Below, one piece after another: positions 19,236-27,494 of a stretch of 64,000 nucleotides of DNA. The stretch's first letter is position 1; every line of letters starts with the position of its first letter. The notes below the pieces were generated by a model that did not search any database, was not told the origin of the DNA, and saw only the letters and a program-made list of their open reading frames with translations. The position numbers and the translations under genes were made by a program. This DNA is from Leptospira mtsangambouensis (GTDB lineage: Bacteria; Spirochaetota; Leptospiria; Leptospirales; Leptospiraceae): the NCBI RefSeq assembly GCF_004770475.1, contig NZ_RQHK01000017.1:992001-1056000 (forward strand), read 5' to 3'.

Positions 19236-20133
19236 TTTCCGGTTACCTGAAAAAGAAGAAGGGGAACGAAGACTTTTCTTCGCCTTCACCTTTGTCATCC
19301 TCATTGTATCCTTTGTACTCGCACACCTTATCACCAGGAATATGCTTTGGAAGATGTTGGCGGAAGAACAAGCCGCAGAAATGTTAGGGCCGAAAGAACA
19401 AGAAAAAATTTACGAAGTTCTTGTAGAACAACAGTTCATCAACCCTGATAAAAAAGATGAGTACAAAGCTCTCTCTAACAAAGATTCGTCGGGAGGTGGT
19501 GGACTTACCGAAAAACAAGGATTTCATACTCTCACACAATTTCGTGAATTCATTATGGGAAGTTCTGCTTCCACTCCAAGCAAAGCCCAACCCAAATCAG
19601 AACAATCCAAAGAAGAAGAACTTTTTGAAGTAGGGATTTTTAAAGCAGATCCAAAAACCAATTCCAATGCAGAAGAAAGTCCGAACCAGTCCGCAAGTTC
19701 TGGGCAAATGACAAAAATTCCTTTTAACTATAGGTTCCAACAAGACTTTTTATTTCGATGGGACGGGGCCAAAGCCCTGACAATTCCCACCAAACAATTA
19801 GCAGGTTATTATTATTTCAAAAACATGTTAAAACGAATTGAGGAATCTTTTGCACCACCAGGTGGTGGGAACTATGCGTACCGAGATATGGCAGGTATAG
19901 TAGCAAGAGAGGGAATCAAAGAAGGGGAAACCAAAGTTTTATTTATGTTAAGCGAACAAGGTCAAGTGTTGGATGTTCGTTTGGTGACATCACAAGGCCA
20001 GGTCGTAGTCGACCAGGCTTGTATGGATTCCATCCGAGGCCAAAATTTTGGCCCTGTTCCAGAAGAAGTCAAAGCAAAAGGACTAATCTTTGGAATTAAC
20101 TTCATCTTTCCTGGAATTCGTTATTATCGTTAG
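19216..20133 (+). CDS. TonB-like protein
   Basis: A 305-residue protein with one N-terminal membrane helix (about residues 20-38, [19 protein letters not shown]), a long charged, low-complexity linker (about 80-175), and a C-terminal domain of about 95 residues that looks like TonB ([51 protein letters not shown]). This matches inner-membrane energy transducers to outer-membrane receptors, but no exbB/exbD or receptor genes are adjacent. The ATG at 19216 ([10 protein letters not shown]) is inside the end of ruvB (20-base overlap); the longer frame start has no support. The linker is not notably Pro-rich, unlike classical TonB. Confidence 0.7.
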   Translation: MAQLSFDFRLPEKEEGERRLFFAFTFVILIVSFVLAHLITRNMLWKMLAEEQAAEMLGPKEQEKIYEVLVEQQFINPDKKDEYKALSNKDSSGGGGLTEKQGFHTLTQFREFIMGSSASTPSKAQPKSEQSKEEELFEVGIFKADPKTNSNAEESPNQSASSGQMTKIPFNYRFQQDFLFRWDGAKALTIPTKQLAGYYYFKNMLKRIEESFAPPGGGNYAYRDMAGIVAREGIKEGETKVLFMLSEQGQVLDVRLVTSQGQVVVDQACMDSIRGQNFGPVPEEVKAKGLIFGINFIFPGIRYYR

Positions 20134-20141
20134 TTTTTACT

Positions 20142-20453
20142 TTATTCTGTCACAAGAGTACAACCGTATTCTTTAGAGAGATATTTGGCTGTATTGGTTC
20201 TCCCGAGTCCTTTGACAGTCACTGACATATTGTCTTTATCCAGTTTGAATTCACTAATAGGAACCCACTGGCGAGCAAAGTCATGGCACTGATCTTCGGA
20301 AAGTTGCATCACAAAGTAACAACTACAATATTCTTTCGAATAAAAACTTGAGATGATGGATGGAAAACTAGAGAGATGTTTCCAGTTCCATTGTGCCCAA
20401 AACAAAATAAATAAAAATAACAAAGAAAGGATCACAGAAATTTTTCTTTTCAT
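20142..20453 (-). CDS. Small exported protein of unknown function
   Basis: A 103-residue protein with a hydrophobic N-terminus (residues 5-22, ISVILSLLFLFILFWAQW) that could be a signal anchor. The remainder contains four Cys (CSCYF, then two single Cys), which suggests disulfides outside the cytoplasm. No family recognised. It lies 4 bases downstream of the hydrolase gene on the same strand, so it is probably co-transcribed with it, and converges on the TonB-like gene with an 8-base gap. Confidence 0.5.
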   Translation of the reverse strand: MKRKISVILSLLFLFILFWAQWNWKHLSSFPSIISSFYSKEYCSCYFVMQLSEDQCHDFARQWVPISEFKLDKDNMSVTVKGLGRTNTAKYLSKEYGCTLVTE

Positions 20454-20457
20454 AAGG

Positions 20458-21639
20458 TTACCGAATTACAGACTCTTTCACTAATTTTAAAAAATCATTT
20501 TTGATGAATGCCTTTTCTCGATCATCGCCAAACCGAACAATGATTAAATCAAGGCTGGGAATTACATACAACATTTGTCCCCAGTGGCCAAGTCCGGCAA
20601 ACGTATCTTTTGGGGCATCTGGCCAAGGTTCGTGGATTCCTCTTTCGGGAACACCAGTGTTGGCATACCAGTGGGCAGTGTAATTGTCTTCTGCTAAGTC
20701 CTCGGAATATGGTGTGGTTTTATATCCTGGAGCAGGAGTTCTTGTGAACTGCACCCAACCTTCGGGTAACAAACGTTCGCCGTTCCAAATCCCATCATTC
20801 AAATACAAATATCCAATTTTTGCCAAGTCCTTGGCTGTCATATAAAGATAAGAAGAACCAACATAAGTCCCTGATCCATCTCTTTCGAAGGTTACATTTG
20901 TGATTCCGAGAGGTTTGAAGATTTTTTCGAAAGGAAGTTTGTCGTATTCTTCTGCCCCGTAAACTTTTTTGAGAATGGCAGAAAGGATATTGGTATCACA
21001 ACTGGAATAATAAACTTGGGTTCCTGGTTCTGCACGGAGAGGAAGTCCACTACAGAATGTGCCCATATCTTTGCGGCCTCTGGTATACAACATAGCGATC
21101 ACAGAAGATTTAAGTGGGCCACTTTCGTATCCTTCTTCGGCGGCAAGTCCTGAGGACATATTGAGAAGGTGCCTGATGGTAATTTTTTTGTGAGCTTCAT
21201 CGCGGCTAAGTGGTTCATAATGATAATAACCAGGATCGTCTAACTTAACAAGACCTTGTTTGACTGCGATTCCATACATGGTTTGTAAAATACTTTTAGA
21301 AACAGACCAAGTTAAATGTACTTTGTCTTCGGAAAAGTTCCTTGCGTATTTTTCATAAATGAGTTTTCCATTTCTCAAAATAACGAGAGCATCAGTTCTT
21401 CTGCCTTTTCTATCTGCTTCATCACCAGTTCTTGTAAAAGCATATTCTTCTACTAATCCTAGTTTGCTGGAGGAAACGCCAACGGACTCAGGAGAAACAA
21501 CTTTCCAGTTGGGATTTGGCCATTCTGGTTTTAATCGGGATTTGAGAGTGGTTACTTCTGGTTCACCACCAAAAGGAGAAAGGTCTTTGCCACAATGTAC
21601 AAAGGTTAATAAAAGTAGAAAGATAAGGCTTCGTTTCAT
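20458..21639 (-). CDS. Serine hydrolase of the beta-lactamase/class C family (probable lipoprotein)
   Basis: A 393-residue protein with a lipoprotein-like leader (MKRSLIFLLLLTFVHCGK; Cys16 in a loose spirochaetal lipobox). The serine beta-lactamase fold is shown by SVSK (Ser112 nucleophile, Lys115) in LTWSVSKSIL, by YSSCDTNIL as the YxN-type element, and by LGHWGQMLYVIP near the C-terminus in the position of KTG/HxG. This pattern is closest to 6-aminohexanoate-dimer hydrolase/esterase-type class C proteins; true beta-lactamase activity is not implied. The start is 72 bases beyond the previous gene, with an AGGAATTC Shine-Dalgarno region upstream. Confidence 0.8.
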   Translation of the reverse strand: MKRSLIFLLLLTFVHCGKDLSPFGGEPEVTTLKSRLKPEWPNPNWKVVSPESVGVSSSKLGLVEEYAFTRTGDEADRKGRRTDALVILRNGKLIYEKYARNFSEDKVHLTWSVSKSILQTMYGIAVKQGLVKLDDPGYYHYEPLSRDEAHKKITIRHLLNMSSGLAAEEGYESGPLKSSVIAMLYTRGRKDMGTFCSGLPLRAEPGTQVYYSSCDTNILSAILKKVYGAEEYDKLPFEKIFKPLGITNVTFERDGSGTYVGSSYLYMTAKDLAKIGYLYLNDGIWNGERLLPEGWVQFTRTPAPGYKTTPYSEDLAEDNYTAHWYANTGVPERGIHEPWPDAPKDTFAGLGHWGQMLYVIPSLDLIIVRFGDDREKAFIKNDFLKLVKESVIR

Positions 21640-21713
21640 AGAATTCCTAGTTCAGATTCGTTTCAGAATTCTATGCGAGGTTGTTACAGATTGCAAAGGA
21701 AAAAAGAAAGGGA

Positions 21714-22127
21714 TTAAACTTTTTCTGCGTATCCTTTTAGTTTTTGTACCATAGAGAATAATCCGTTTCTTCTTGAAATCGAAAGAAACTTGGCAAGACC
21801 TACTTCTTCAATAAAACCTAGTGAGGCATCCGCTATATCTTTTGGAGATTGTCCCGAAAATACCCGTATCAAAATCGCGATAAGACCTTTTGTCAAAGCA
21901 GTATCACTATCAGCATCAAATTCTAATTTTCCTGATTCTAATTTTGGTGCGACCCAAACTCGAGACTGGCAACCAGGGACTATATATTCTTCTGTTCGTT
22001 TTTCATCGGGATAGGGTGGAAGTTCTTCACCTAACTCAATAAGGTATTGGAACTTTTCTTCCCAGTCGGTTAGATCAGCAAACTCAGCTATAATTTCTTT
22101 TTGAATTTCTTCAATCGATTTACTCAT
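21714..22127 (-). CDS. sufE: SufE-family sulfur acceptor
   Basis: A 137-residue SufE-like protein, which accepts sulfur from a cysteine desulfurase (SufS) for Fe-S cluster assembly. EYIVPGCQSRVWV contains the acceptor cysteine (Cys53). Residues 20-30 (DWEEKFQYLIELG) and the later helices (IRVFSGQSPKDIA, ISRRNGLFSMVQKLK) follow the family closely, and length matches. No sufS/sufB/sufC genes are nearby. Its start overlaps the stop of the upstream gene by 8 bases. Confidence 0.92.
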   Translation of the reverse strand: MSKSIEEIQKEIIAEFADLTDWEEKFQYLIELGEELPPYPDEKRTEEYIVPGCQSRVWVAPKLESGKLEFDADSDTALTKGLIAILIRVFSGQSPKDIADASLGFIEEVGLAKFLSISRRNGLFSMVQKLKGYAEKV

Positions 22128-22536
22128 GTTTGGCGCCCGGTGTTGGAATTTCTACAAACTTATCTTTTTTTCTCATATAGAATTGGTTAAAGTTTTTTGT
22201 AGTTAAATTTTTTAATTCCACTCGATTGACAGTGGAAACTGTGAGTTCATACAATTCTCCGTTGGATTTAAAAAAATAATCCATACGAAGTTTTTCTTCC
22301 AAAGTATATTCCACATCATTCCAAGTTAGTTTTTTGGATTCGAAGTCCACATACAAACATTCAGGTGGTTTTGTCAGCACATAACAGAATTCACCTGCTT
22401 TGGGCACACCTTTGTAAAACAATCCACATTGTGAAAAAAAAACGACAAAAGTCACAGAAAAGAAAATTGCAACTGTTAGGCGTTTTTCCAAAGGTTTAGA
22501 AAAAAAATTAGAAAATGAAATAGGGAAAACTTTCAT
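22120..22536 (-). CDS. Probable lipoprotein of unknown function
   Basis: A 138-residue protein with a hydrophobic segment (about residues 21-35, VAIFFSVTFVVFFSQC) ending in Cys37, which could be a lipobox of the loose spirochaetal type, though the basic leader of 19 residues before it is long. The mature part is beta-rich with two more Cys and no recognised motif. It overlaps the upstream gene by 4 bases and sufE by 8, so it belongs to the same transcript. Confidence 0.5.
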   Translation of the reverse strand: MKVFPISFSNFFSKPLEKRLTVAIFFSVTFVVFFSQCGLFYKGVPKAGEFCYVLTKPPECLYVDFESKKLTWNDVEYTLEEKLRMDYFFKSNGELYELTVSTVNRVELKNLTTKNFNQFYMRKKDKFVEIPTPGAKHE

Positions 22537-23549
22537 TCTTTTTTTTCCGGTGTTAAATCCAATTTCGTTTTGGTTCCAGGTTTTTCAGAAACCATTTTTG
22601 CGACAAGAAGTGGGATCTCAGGATTTTTTTTGCCAGAAGAAAGGTAAAAATCTTCTAAGAGATCAATCCCTTTTTGCGAAAGATTTTGTAAGTGAAAGAT
22701 TGTGGCTTCTGTGATGATGGAAGTTTCTGTAATTCGGTCTGGGTTATTGGACTTGGCTTGCCTGAGTAGAGACAATGCACCAACATAATCTTTTTTATAA
22801 AATTTCCCAAGCCCACGTAAAAAGTTTTCTTCTCTTGGTGTGAATTGGATTCCGGCTTTGTAAGCGGGGTCTTTGGTAATGGTAATGAGTTTGTCGAGCC
22901 CTTGTGCATCACCAGCTAACATCGTATTAAAGGTGAGTAACCAAATATAAACAGTTTGGAATTCTGGGGATAGTTTAGAACGATCCAAATTTCCATATTC
23001 GTTAACCAAAACTTGTGGTCGTTTGACTTGGCGGTGTGTTTCGCCTAGGAACAATAATACTTTATTGTTTTCCCAATCGGAAAATGGAGAAGAAGAAAAA
23101 GATTCTGCAGTCCTCGCATTCCAGAATATAGAATCCAAAGTGGAATCAGCTAAAACGGAACTTCCGATGAAGTTTTGGAATTCAGATCCTAAATGTAAGA
23201 TCAAACTATCATGATCAAAATAAATTCCGATTCGATATAAATTCCAAAACAAACTCCTTGCAATCAAATGGAAAGCAACAGGATCCGTTGGATCTTTTTC
23301 CGAATAGGTTGTGGCAATGGATTGGAAATCTTCTATATCTTTTTCTTTCAGATTTCCTGATTTCCAGAGTTCGATTGTTTTTTCTTTGGTTTTTTCCGCT
23401 CTGACACTTTGGTCTTTTGCAAAAAGAAAATAAATTTCTTTTCTATAGGTAAACCCTAACACGGATAGACCAAGCGCTAAAACCAATAGAAATAGCGGTG
23501 CCTTTGATTTCTTCTTTCTGTGCGGTTCGTACCGGGAGTAAATCGCCAT
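22533..23549 (-). CDS. Membrane-anchored TPR-like protein
   Basis: A 338-residue protein with a basic start (MAIYSRYEPHRKKKSKAP) and one membrane helix (LFLLVLALGLSVLGFTY), then a helical region resembling degenerate TPR repeats (EKTIELWKSGNLKEKDIEDF, FLRGLGKFYKKDYVGALSLLRQAK, EATIFHLQNLSQKGIDLLEDF). The open frame extends to 23876 but that extension is Ser-rich, low-complexity and antisense to the zinc-ribbon gene; ATG 23549 has GGGAAC upstream and precedes the normal basic/anchor arrangement, so I use it. First gene of a minus-strand run that includes sufE. Function unknown. Confidence 0.6.
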   Translation of the reverse strand: MAIYSRYEPHRKKKSKAPLFLLVLALGLSVLGFTYRKEIYFLFAKDQSVRAEKTKEKTIELWKSGNLKEKDIEDFQSIATTYSEKDPTDPVAFHLIARSLFWNLYRIGIYFDHDSLILHLGSEFQNFIGSSVLADSTLDSIFWNARTAESFSSSPFSDWENNKVLLFLGETHRQVKRPQVLVNEYGNLDRSKLSPEFQTVYIWLLTFNTMLAGDAQGLDKLITITKDPAYKAGIQFTPREENFLRGLGKFYKKDYVGALSLLRQAKSNNPDRITETSIITEATIFHLQNLSQKGIDLLEDFYLSSGKKNPEIPLLVAKMVSEKPGTKTKLDLTPEKKE

Positions 23550-23619
23550 CGTTTGTTCCCATTTTTTTTTGCCCTGCCCACTTGACACGGCTTTTTCTTT
23601 GTGATTTAGTGGGAAGGGT

Positions 23620-23799
23620 ATGGAAGATGACTTTTTAGATGATGACGAATTCGATGCGGATAGCCTCAACGAAGACGTCGTAACGTATGCTTGTGAGGAT
23701 TGTGACCACCGTTGGGAAGCCGAGGGGGAGGACGAATACCTCGATTCTTGGGAATTGATCTGCCCTATGTGCGGATCTTCGAATATCACCGAACTGTAA
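23620..23799 (+). CDS. 59-residue zinc-ribbon protein
   Basis: A small gene encoding 59 residues. The first 20 are very acidic (MEDDFLDDDEFDADSLNEDV), followed by a zinc ribbon with CxxC pairs at Cys25/Cys28 (CEDC) and Cys48/Cys51 (CPMC), ending GSSNITEL. The start ATG has GGAAGGG immediately upstream (4-6 bases), and the next gene on the same strand begins 1 base after the stop, so coupling is likely. The ribbon resembles those of small rubredoxin-like or RNA-polymerase-associated proteins, but no specific family is recognised. A TTGACA at 23582-23587 lies upstream. The codon pattern and Cys spacing argue that it is real. Confidence 0.75.
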   Translation: MEDDFLDDDEFDADSLNEDVVTYACEDCDHRWEAEGEDEYLDSWELICPMCGSSNITEL

Positions 23800-23800
23800 T

Positions 23801-24328
23801 TTGTCTTATTTTCAGTATATTTTTGGTTTTTTGATTCTACCTTCGCTCCTTTGGGGCGAAGCCTCTGGTTTTTCAACCCTCTATACAGAATTTAAAAAAG
23901 GAAATTACGCCACTGTCTCCAAACAGTCCTTACAATACTTAAATGGACCTGAGGGAGAGAAGGATCCTCGGATTTTTTTCCTCTATGTTTCTACAGAAGA
24001 GAATTGGGCCCAACTGAAAACGAAGGTGGTGAAAGATGCTCCACCTAACTTTCGATCGTCGACACACTACTGGAACGCAATTTATTTGTTTATGGAAAGG
24101 GCACTTGTTTTTGGTGAATCGGATTTACTCGTTGAATGGGGAAAAGAATTCCAAAAGTCAGGAAAACAAAGTCCCAAATACAATGATGCCCTTCTTTTAT
24201 ACGGACTTGGTCTTATGGATCTAAAAAATGAATCAGAAGCCAAAAAAGTTTTCTCTGAAATTGAGTCGAATTCACCCTCCAAACAGGTGTTATCGCAACT
24301 AGAAGAAATCAAATCCTCGGGTAAATGA
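23801..24328 (+). CDS. Exported TPR-like protein
   Basis: A 175-residue protein with a signal peptide (FQYIFGFLILPSLLWGEASG) and a helical mature part resembling two or three TPR units (FSTLYTEFKKGNYATVSKQSL; ALLLYGLGLMDLKNESEAKKVF). The start is TTG 1 base after the zinc-ribbon stop, without an obvious Shine-Dalgarno of its own, which suggests translational coupling. The stop TGA is directly followed by the rsmD ATG. Function unknown; the location between a zinc ribbon and rsmD does not suggest a role. Confidence 0.6.
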   Translation: MSYFQYIFGFLILPSLLWGEASGFSTLYTEFKKGNYATVSKQSLQYLNGPEGEKDPRIFFLYVSTEENWAQLKTKVVKDAPPNFRSSTHYWNAIYLFMERALVFGESDLLVEWGKEFQKSGKQSPKYNDALLLYGLGLMDLKNESEAKKVFSEIESNSPSKQVLSQLEEIKSSGK

Positions 24329-24943
24329 ATGAAAGGCCTGCGTGTATCACAAGGAAAGTGGAAGGGAAAAGAAATCCCAGCACCATCCGATGTATCGGGT
24401 CATTTGAATTTTACTAATAGCCTCGTCAAAAAAGCAATTTTCTCACTGATGGACTCTCGCCTACTTTCCTGGGGTCTTGGTTTTGATTCAGTTTTGTTTT
24501 GTGATTACTTTGCTGGTAGTGGACAAATTTCTGCGGAAGCCTATAGCCTTTCCGTTCATAGACTCCTGACTTATGAATTAGACCAAACTCGGTTTAGGCA
24601 ACTCCATTCACTTTTTCGAGGACTAACCCAAGTGCAATTATTTCGAAAAGACGCAACCAAACATGCATTAAAGTGGGAGTTGGGTGACGAGTCTGCTTAT
24701 ATTTTTTATTTGGATCCACCTTACACCTATTGGTCGGAAACTCCCACAAGAATGAAAGAGATGTTGGAAGGTTTATATACCTTTTGTGTCGCTTTAAAAA
24801 AACCTTTTTTAATTTTATGCCAAATACCGGAACACCAACCCACAACAAAAATTTGGGCGGATCTCCCACATAAAGTGAGAGAGTATGGAAGTCATTTGAT
24901 CATTGAAACAGGTTATGAAAATGCCGAGACTTCCGATCCGTAA
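24329..24943 (+). CDS. rsmD: RsmD-family 16S rRNA (guanine-966-N2)-methyltransferase
   Basis: A 204-residue SAM-dependent methyltransferase. It begins MKGLRVSQGKWKGKEI, comparable to the RIISGxxxGRxL start of RsmD. CDYFAGSGQISAEAYS is the SAM-binding motif I, and FYLDPPYTYW carries the DPPY catalytic motif of N6/N2 aminomethyltransferases. The more usual 'RPT.....E..FN' region is here changed to FTNSLVKKAIFSLMDS, so it is a divergent member. It ends within the start region of pbpC. Confidence 0.8.
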   Translation: MKGLRVSQGKWKGKEIPAPSDVSGHLNFTNSLVKKAIFSLMDSRLLSWGLGFDSVLFCDYFAGSGQISAEAYSLSVHRLLTYELDQTRFRQLHSLFRGLTQVQLFRKDATKHALKWELGDESAYIFYLDPPYTYWSETPTRMKEMLEGLYTFCVALKKPFLILCQIPEHQPTTKIWADLPHKVREYGSHLIIETGYENAETSDP

Positions 24944-27062
24944 AAAAAAGAATTCTTTTTTCGGATTCACACGGAATACATTCGTTTCTTTTTTTTTCAT
25001 CATAGGATTTCTATTTTCTAGTTCCACTCTTTGGTCCTTACCAACATACAAAGAAGTCAAATCAGAATATATCCCTTCCGATATACAAGTGTTTGATAGG
25101 AGTGGAGAACTCATCCAAAGATACCGAACCCGAAAAGATTTCCGATCGGAAGAATGGACCGATTACGATAGACTTCCCAAGTTCCTCATCGACTCTGTAG
25201 TTCATGCAGAAGACAAACGTTTCTTTGAACATAAAGGCATTGATTCCAATGCACTTATTTCTTCTTTTTGGGGAAACCTCACTGGACCATCGTTACGCGG
25301 TGGATCCACAATCACTATGCAACTAGTTTCTCTTTTAGATCCTGAATTAAAATCTTCTTCATCCAAAAGAAAAACAATCTTTCAAAAATTAAAACAAATC
25401 CAAAGAGCCGTGGAATTAGAGGAAACCTGGTCTAAAGAAGAAATTTTTACTGCTTATATCAATTTGATTTATTTTAGAGGGGAATTAAAAGGAATCAGTT
25501 CTGCAAGTAAGGGTTTATTTCGAAAATCCCCTGAGTCTTTAACACCTAACGAAACCTATGTTCTATCTGCACTCATCCGGTCCCCTCAAAGTCCAATTGA
25601 AAAAGTCATCAAACGGGTTTGTTTGTTAAAAAAAGAAAGAGATGGGATTGATGATTGTGAATCAATTTCTCGGCTTGTGAGAGAAAGTTTGTTTCGAAAT
25701 TTGGATTATCCCCAATACCCATCCTTTGTTCCTCTTTATACAAAAACTATTTTGGATTTTTCATTTGCGAAAAAAAACAAAGTTGAGGAAAAAAATAATT
25801 CGGAGTTTATGTCTTCCTTATCTTTAAACTTTCAAAGAAAAGTAGAAGAGATTTTAAAACGCAATGTCAAAACCCTCGCTGATAAAAATGTAAAAGATGG
25901 GGCAGTGATTGTCATCGAGAATCGCACAGGCCAAGTTTTGGTTTATGTTCCTAATATTGGTGAAGAAAGTTCTGTATCTAAATTGGATCTCATTCGGAGC
26001 AAAAGACAAGTGGGATCTACCTTAAAACCTTTTGTTTATGCAGAGAACTTTGAAGAAAATAAACTGACACCCGATTCCATCCTTTCTGATTCGCCGGTGG
26101 GTATTCCCGTTTACCAAGGAATCTATCGTCCGTTAAATTATGATAAATCATATAAGGGCAATGTGTCTGTTCGCGAAAGCCTTGGTTCTTCCTTAAATAT
26201 TCCTGCCATCCGTGCATTGTCATTTCTCGATATAAACGAGTTCATTTTGGTTTTGGAACGATTGGGAATCACGGGGCTTCGGTATCCTGAATTTTATGGG
26301 CCCTCTTTGGCTCTTGGGACAGCTGATATCACACTTTTGGAATTAACCAACGCCTACAGAACTTTGGCTAACGATGGTCTGTATTCTGATTTAAAATTTG
26401 AACTTTCCGATGTTCCATCAAATTCTAGACAAGTCTTTTCACCTAAAACAAGTTATCTGGTATCGGAAATCCTTGCGGATAGGGAAGCTAGGTCACTCGG
26501 ATTCGGTTGGGATAATTTTTTATCCACTGCTTATTATACTTCTGTAAAAACCGGAACCAGTCAAGATATGAGAGACAATTGGTGTATCGGTTATTCGGAA
26601 GTTTATACCGTAGGAGTTTGGGTAGGTAATCCAACGGGAAGTCCTATGTTAGATGTTTCGGGAATCACTGGTGCAGCTCCCGTGTGGCGAGAGACAATGG
26701 ATTTATTCCATGAGTCGCTTGGTTCCAAATTAAAAAAACCGAAAGAGGAAATTTCATCAGACTTGATTCCCGATTCGTCCTTGTCTAAAGAAAGTAGGAT
26801 AGAGAGGACCAAAGCGACAAGAATCCTGACACCTGTGAATGGAAGTATCTTTGCATTGGATCCAGACATTCCTTTGGGGCGCCAAAAAATCCTCTTTACT
26901 TTCAGTTCTTACGATGTTTCCTATTCTTATTATTTAAACGATGAAAAGATTGGGTCTGTAGGAGGTCCATACCTCTGGGAACCAAAGAAGGGAGAATATC
27001 GTTTGCAAGTAAAAGATAGAGATGGTAAAGTTTTATCTCTTTCTTTATTTGAAGTTCGGTAA
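24921..27062 (+). CDS. pbpC: Penicillin-binding protein 1C (bifunctional transglycosylase/transpeptidase)
   Basis: A class A penicillin-binding protein of about 713 residues. After a basic start and one membrane segment (TFVSFFFIIGFLFSS) comes the GT51 glycosyltransferase domain (VVHAEDKRFFEHKGID with the catalytic Glu, then GGSTITMQL). The transpeptidase domain has SxxK (GSTLKPFVY), SxN (SSLNIP) and KTG (VKTGTSQDMRDNWCIGYS). The last 85 residues (RILTPVNGSIFALDPDIP...) form the BiPBP_C domain that marks PBP1C. The ATG at 24921 gives the basic MPRLPIRKKK start and overlaps rsmD by 23 bases; earlier in-frame starts at 24903 and 24915 exist. No alpha-2-macroglobulin partner gene is adjacent. 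Confidence 0.9.
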   Translation: MPRLPIRKKKNSFFGFTRNTFVSFFFIIGFLFSSSTLWSLPTYKEVKSEYIPSDIQVFDRSGELIQRYRTRKDFRSEEWTDYDRLPKFLIDSVVHAEDKRFFEHKGIDSNALISSFWGNLTGPSLRGGSTITMQLVSLLDPELKSSSSKRKTIFQKLKQIQRAVELEETWSKEEIFTAYINLIYFRGELKGISSASKGLFRKSPESLTPNETYVLSALIRSPQSPIEKVIKRVCLLKKERDGIDDCESISRLVRESLFRNLDYPQYPSFVPLYTKTILDFSFAKKNKVEEKNNSEFMSSLSLNFQRKVEEILKRNVKTLADKNVKDGAVIVIENRTGQVLVYVPNIGEESSVSKLDLIRSKRQVGSTLKPFVYAENFEENKLTPDSILSDSPVGIPVYQGIYRPLNYDKSYKGNVSVRESLGSSLNIPAIRALSFLDINEFILVLERLGITGLRYPEFYGPSLALGTADITLLELTNAYRTLANDGLYSDLKFELSDVPSNSRQVFSPKTSYLVSEILADREARSLGFGWDNFLSTAYYTSVKTGTSQDMRDNWCIGYSEVYTVGVWVGNPTGSPMLDVSGITGAAPVWRETMDLFHESLGSKLKKPKEEISSDLIPDSSLSKESRIERTKATRILTPVNGSIFALDPDIPLGRQKILFTFSSYDVSYSYYLNDEKIGSVGGPYLWEPKKGEYRLQVKDRDGKVLSLSLFEVR

Positions 27063-27068
27063 CAACAC

Positions 27069-27494
27069 ATGCCTAAACCAATCAAATATAAACATAAATT
27101 TACCCAACAAGTTGTTTGGGGTGAAATGGATGCCTTTGGTCACGTAAACAATGTAACGTACGTTAGATACTTTGAATCTGCAAGGGCGGATTATTTTACA
27201 AAAGAGGGATTGTGGGACTCTCCATTAAAACCCGTAAAAGCCGGGCCTGTGTTAACACATCTTGACATGGACTACCGCAAACAAGTTGTTTTTCCTGCTA
27301 CCTTAGAAATCACTTTGGAAGTGGATTCCATTTCTTCCAGAGCTTTTACTGTGATTTGTTCTATGTGGAATGAAAACGAAGAATGTGTATTAACAGGAAA
27401 TGCTGCCTTTGTTTGGTTTGATTTCGAATTACAAAAACCATCGGCCCTTCCTGAACATTTTAAAACAAAATTTGGATCCAATCATTTGGTATGA
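27069..27494 (+). CDS. Acyl-CoA thioesterase, 4-hydroxybenzoyl-CoA thioesterase (YbgC) type
   Basis: A 141-residue hot-dog-fold protein. WGEMDAFGHVNNVTYVRYFESAR is the signature of the YbgC/4HBT class, with Asp in the MDAFGHVNN loop as the expected catalytic residue. Length is typical. Likely hydrolyses a cytosolic acyl-CoA thioester; the acyl chain is unknown. The gene starts 6 bases after pbpC and overlaps the phosphatase gene by 4 bases. Confidence 0.87.
   Translation: MPKPIKYKHKFTQQVVWGEMDAFGHVNNVTYVRYFESARADYFTKEGLWDSPLKPVKAGPVLTHLDMDYRKQVVFPATLEITLEVDSISSRAFTVICSMWNENEECVLTGNAAFVWFDFELQKPSALPEHFKTKFGSNHLV

Noticed and set aside
23582..23610. TTGACA ... TTTAGT as a promoter for the zinc-ribbon gene
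   Set aside because: The -10 is weak (4 of 6) and its transcript would start 2-3 bases before the ATG, leaving out the good Shine-Dalgarno. A promoter may lie further upstream.
23550..23876. N-terminal extension of the 22533-23549 gene
   Set aside because: It is Ser-rich low-complexity sequence antisense to the zinc-ribbon gene, and the basic/anchor start at 23549 has a Shine-Dalgarno.
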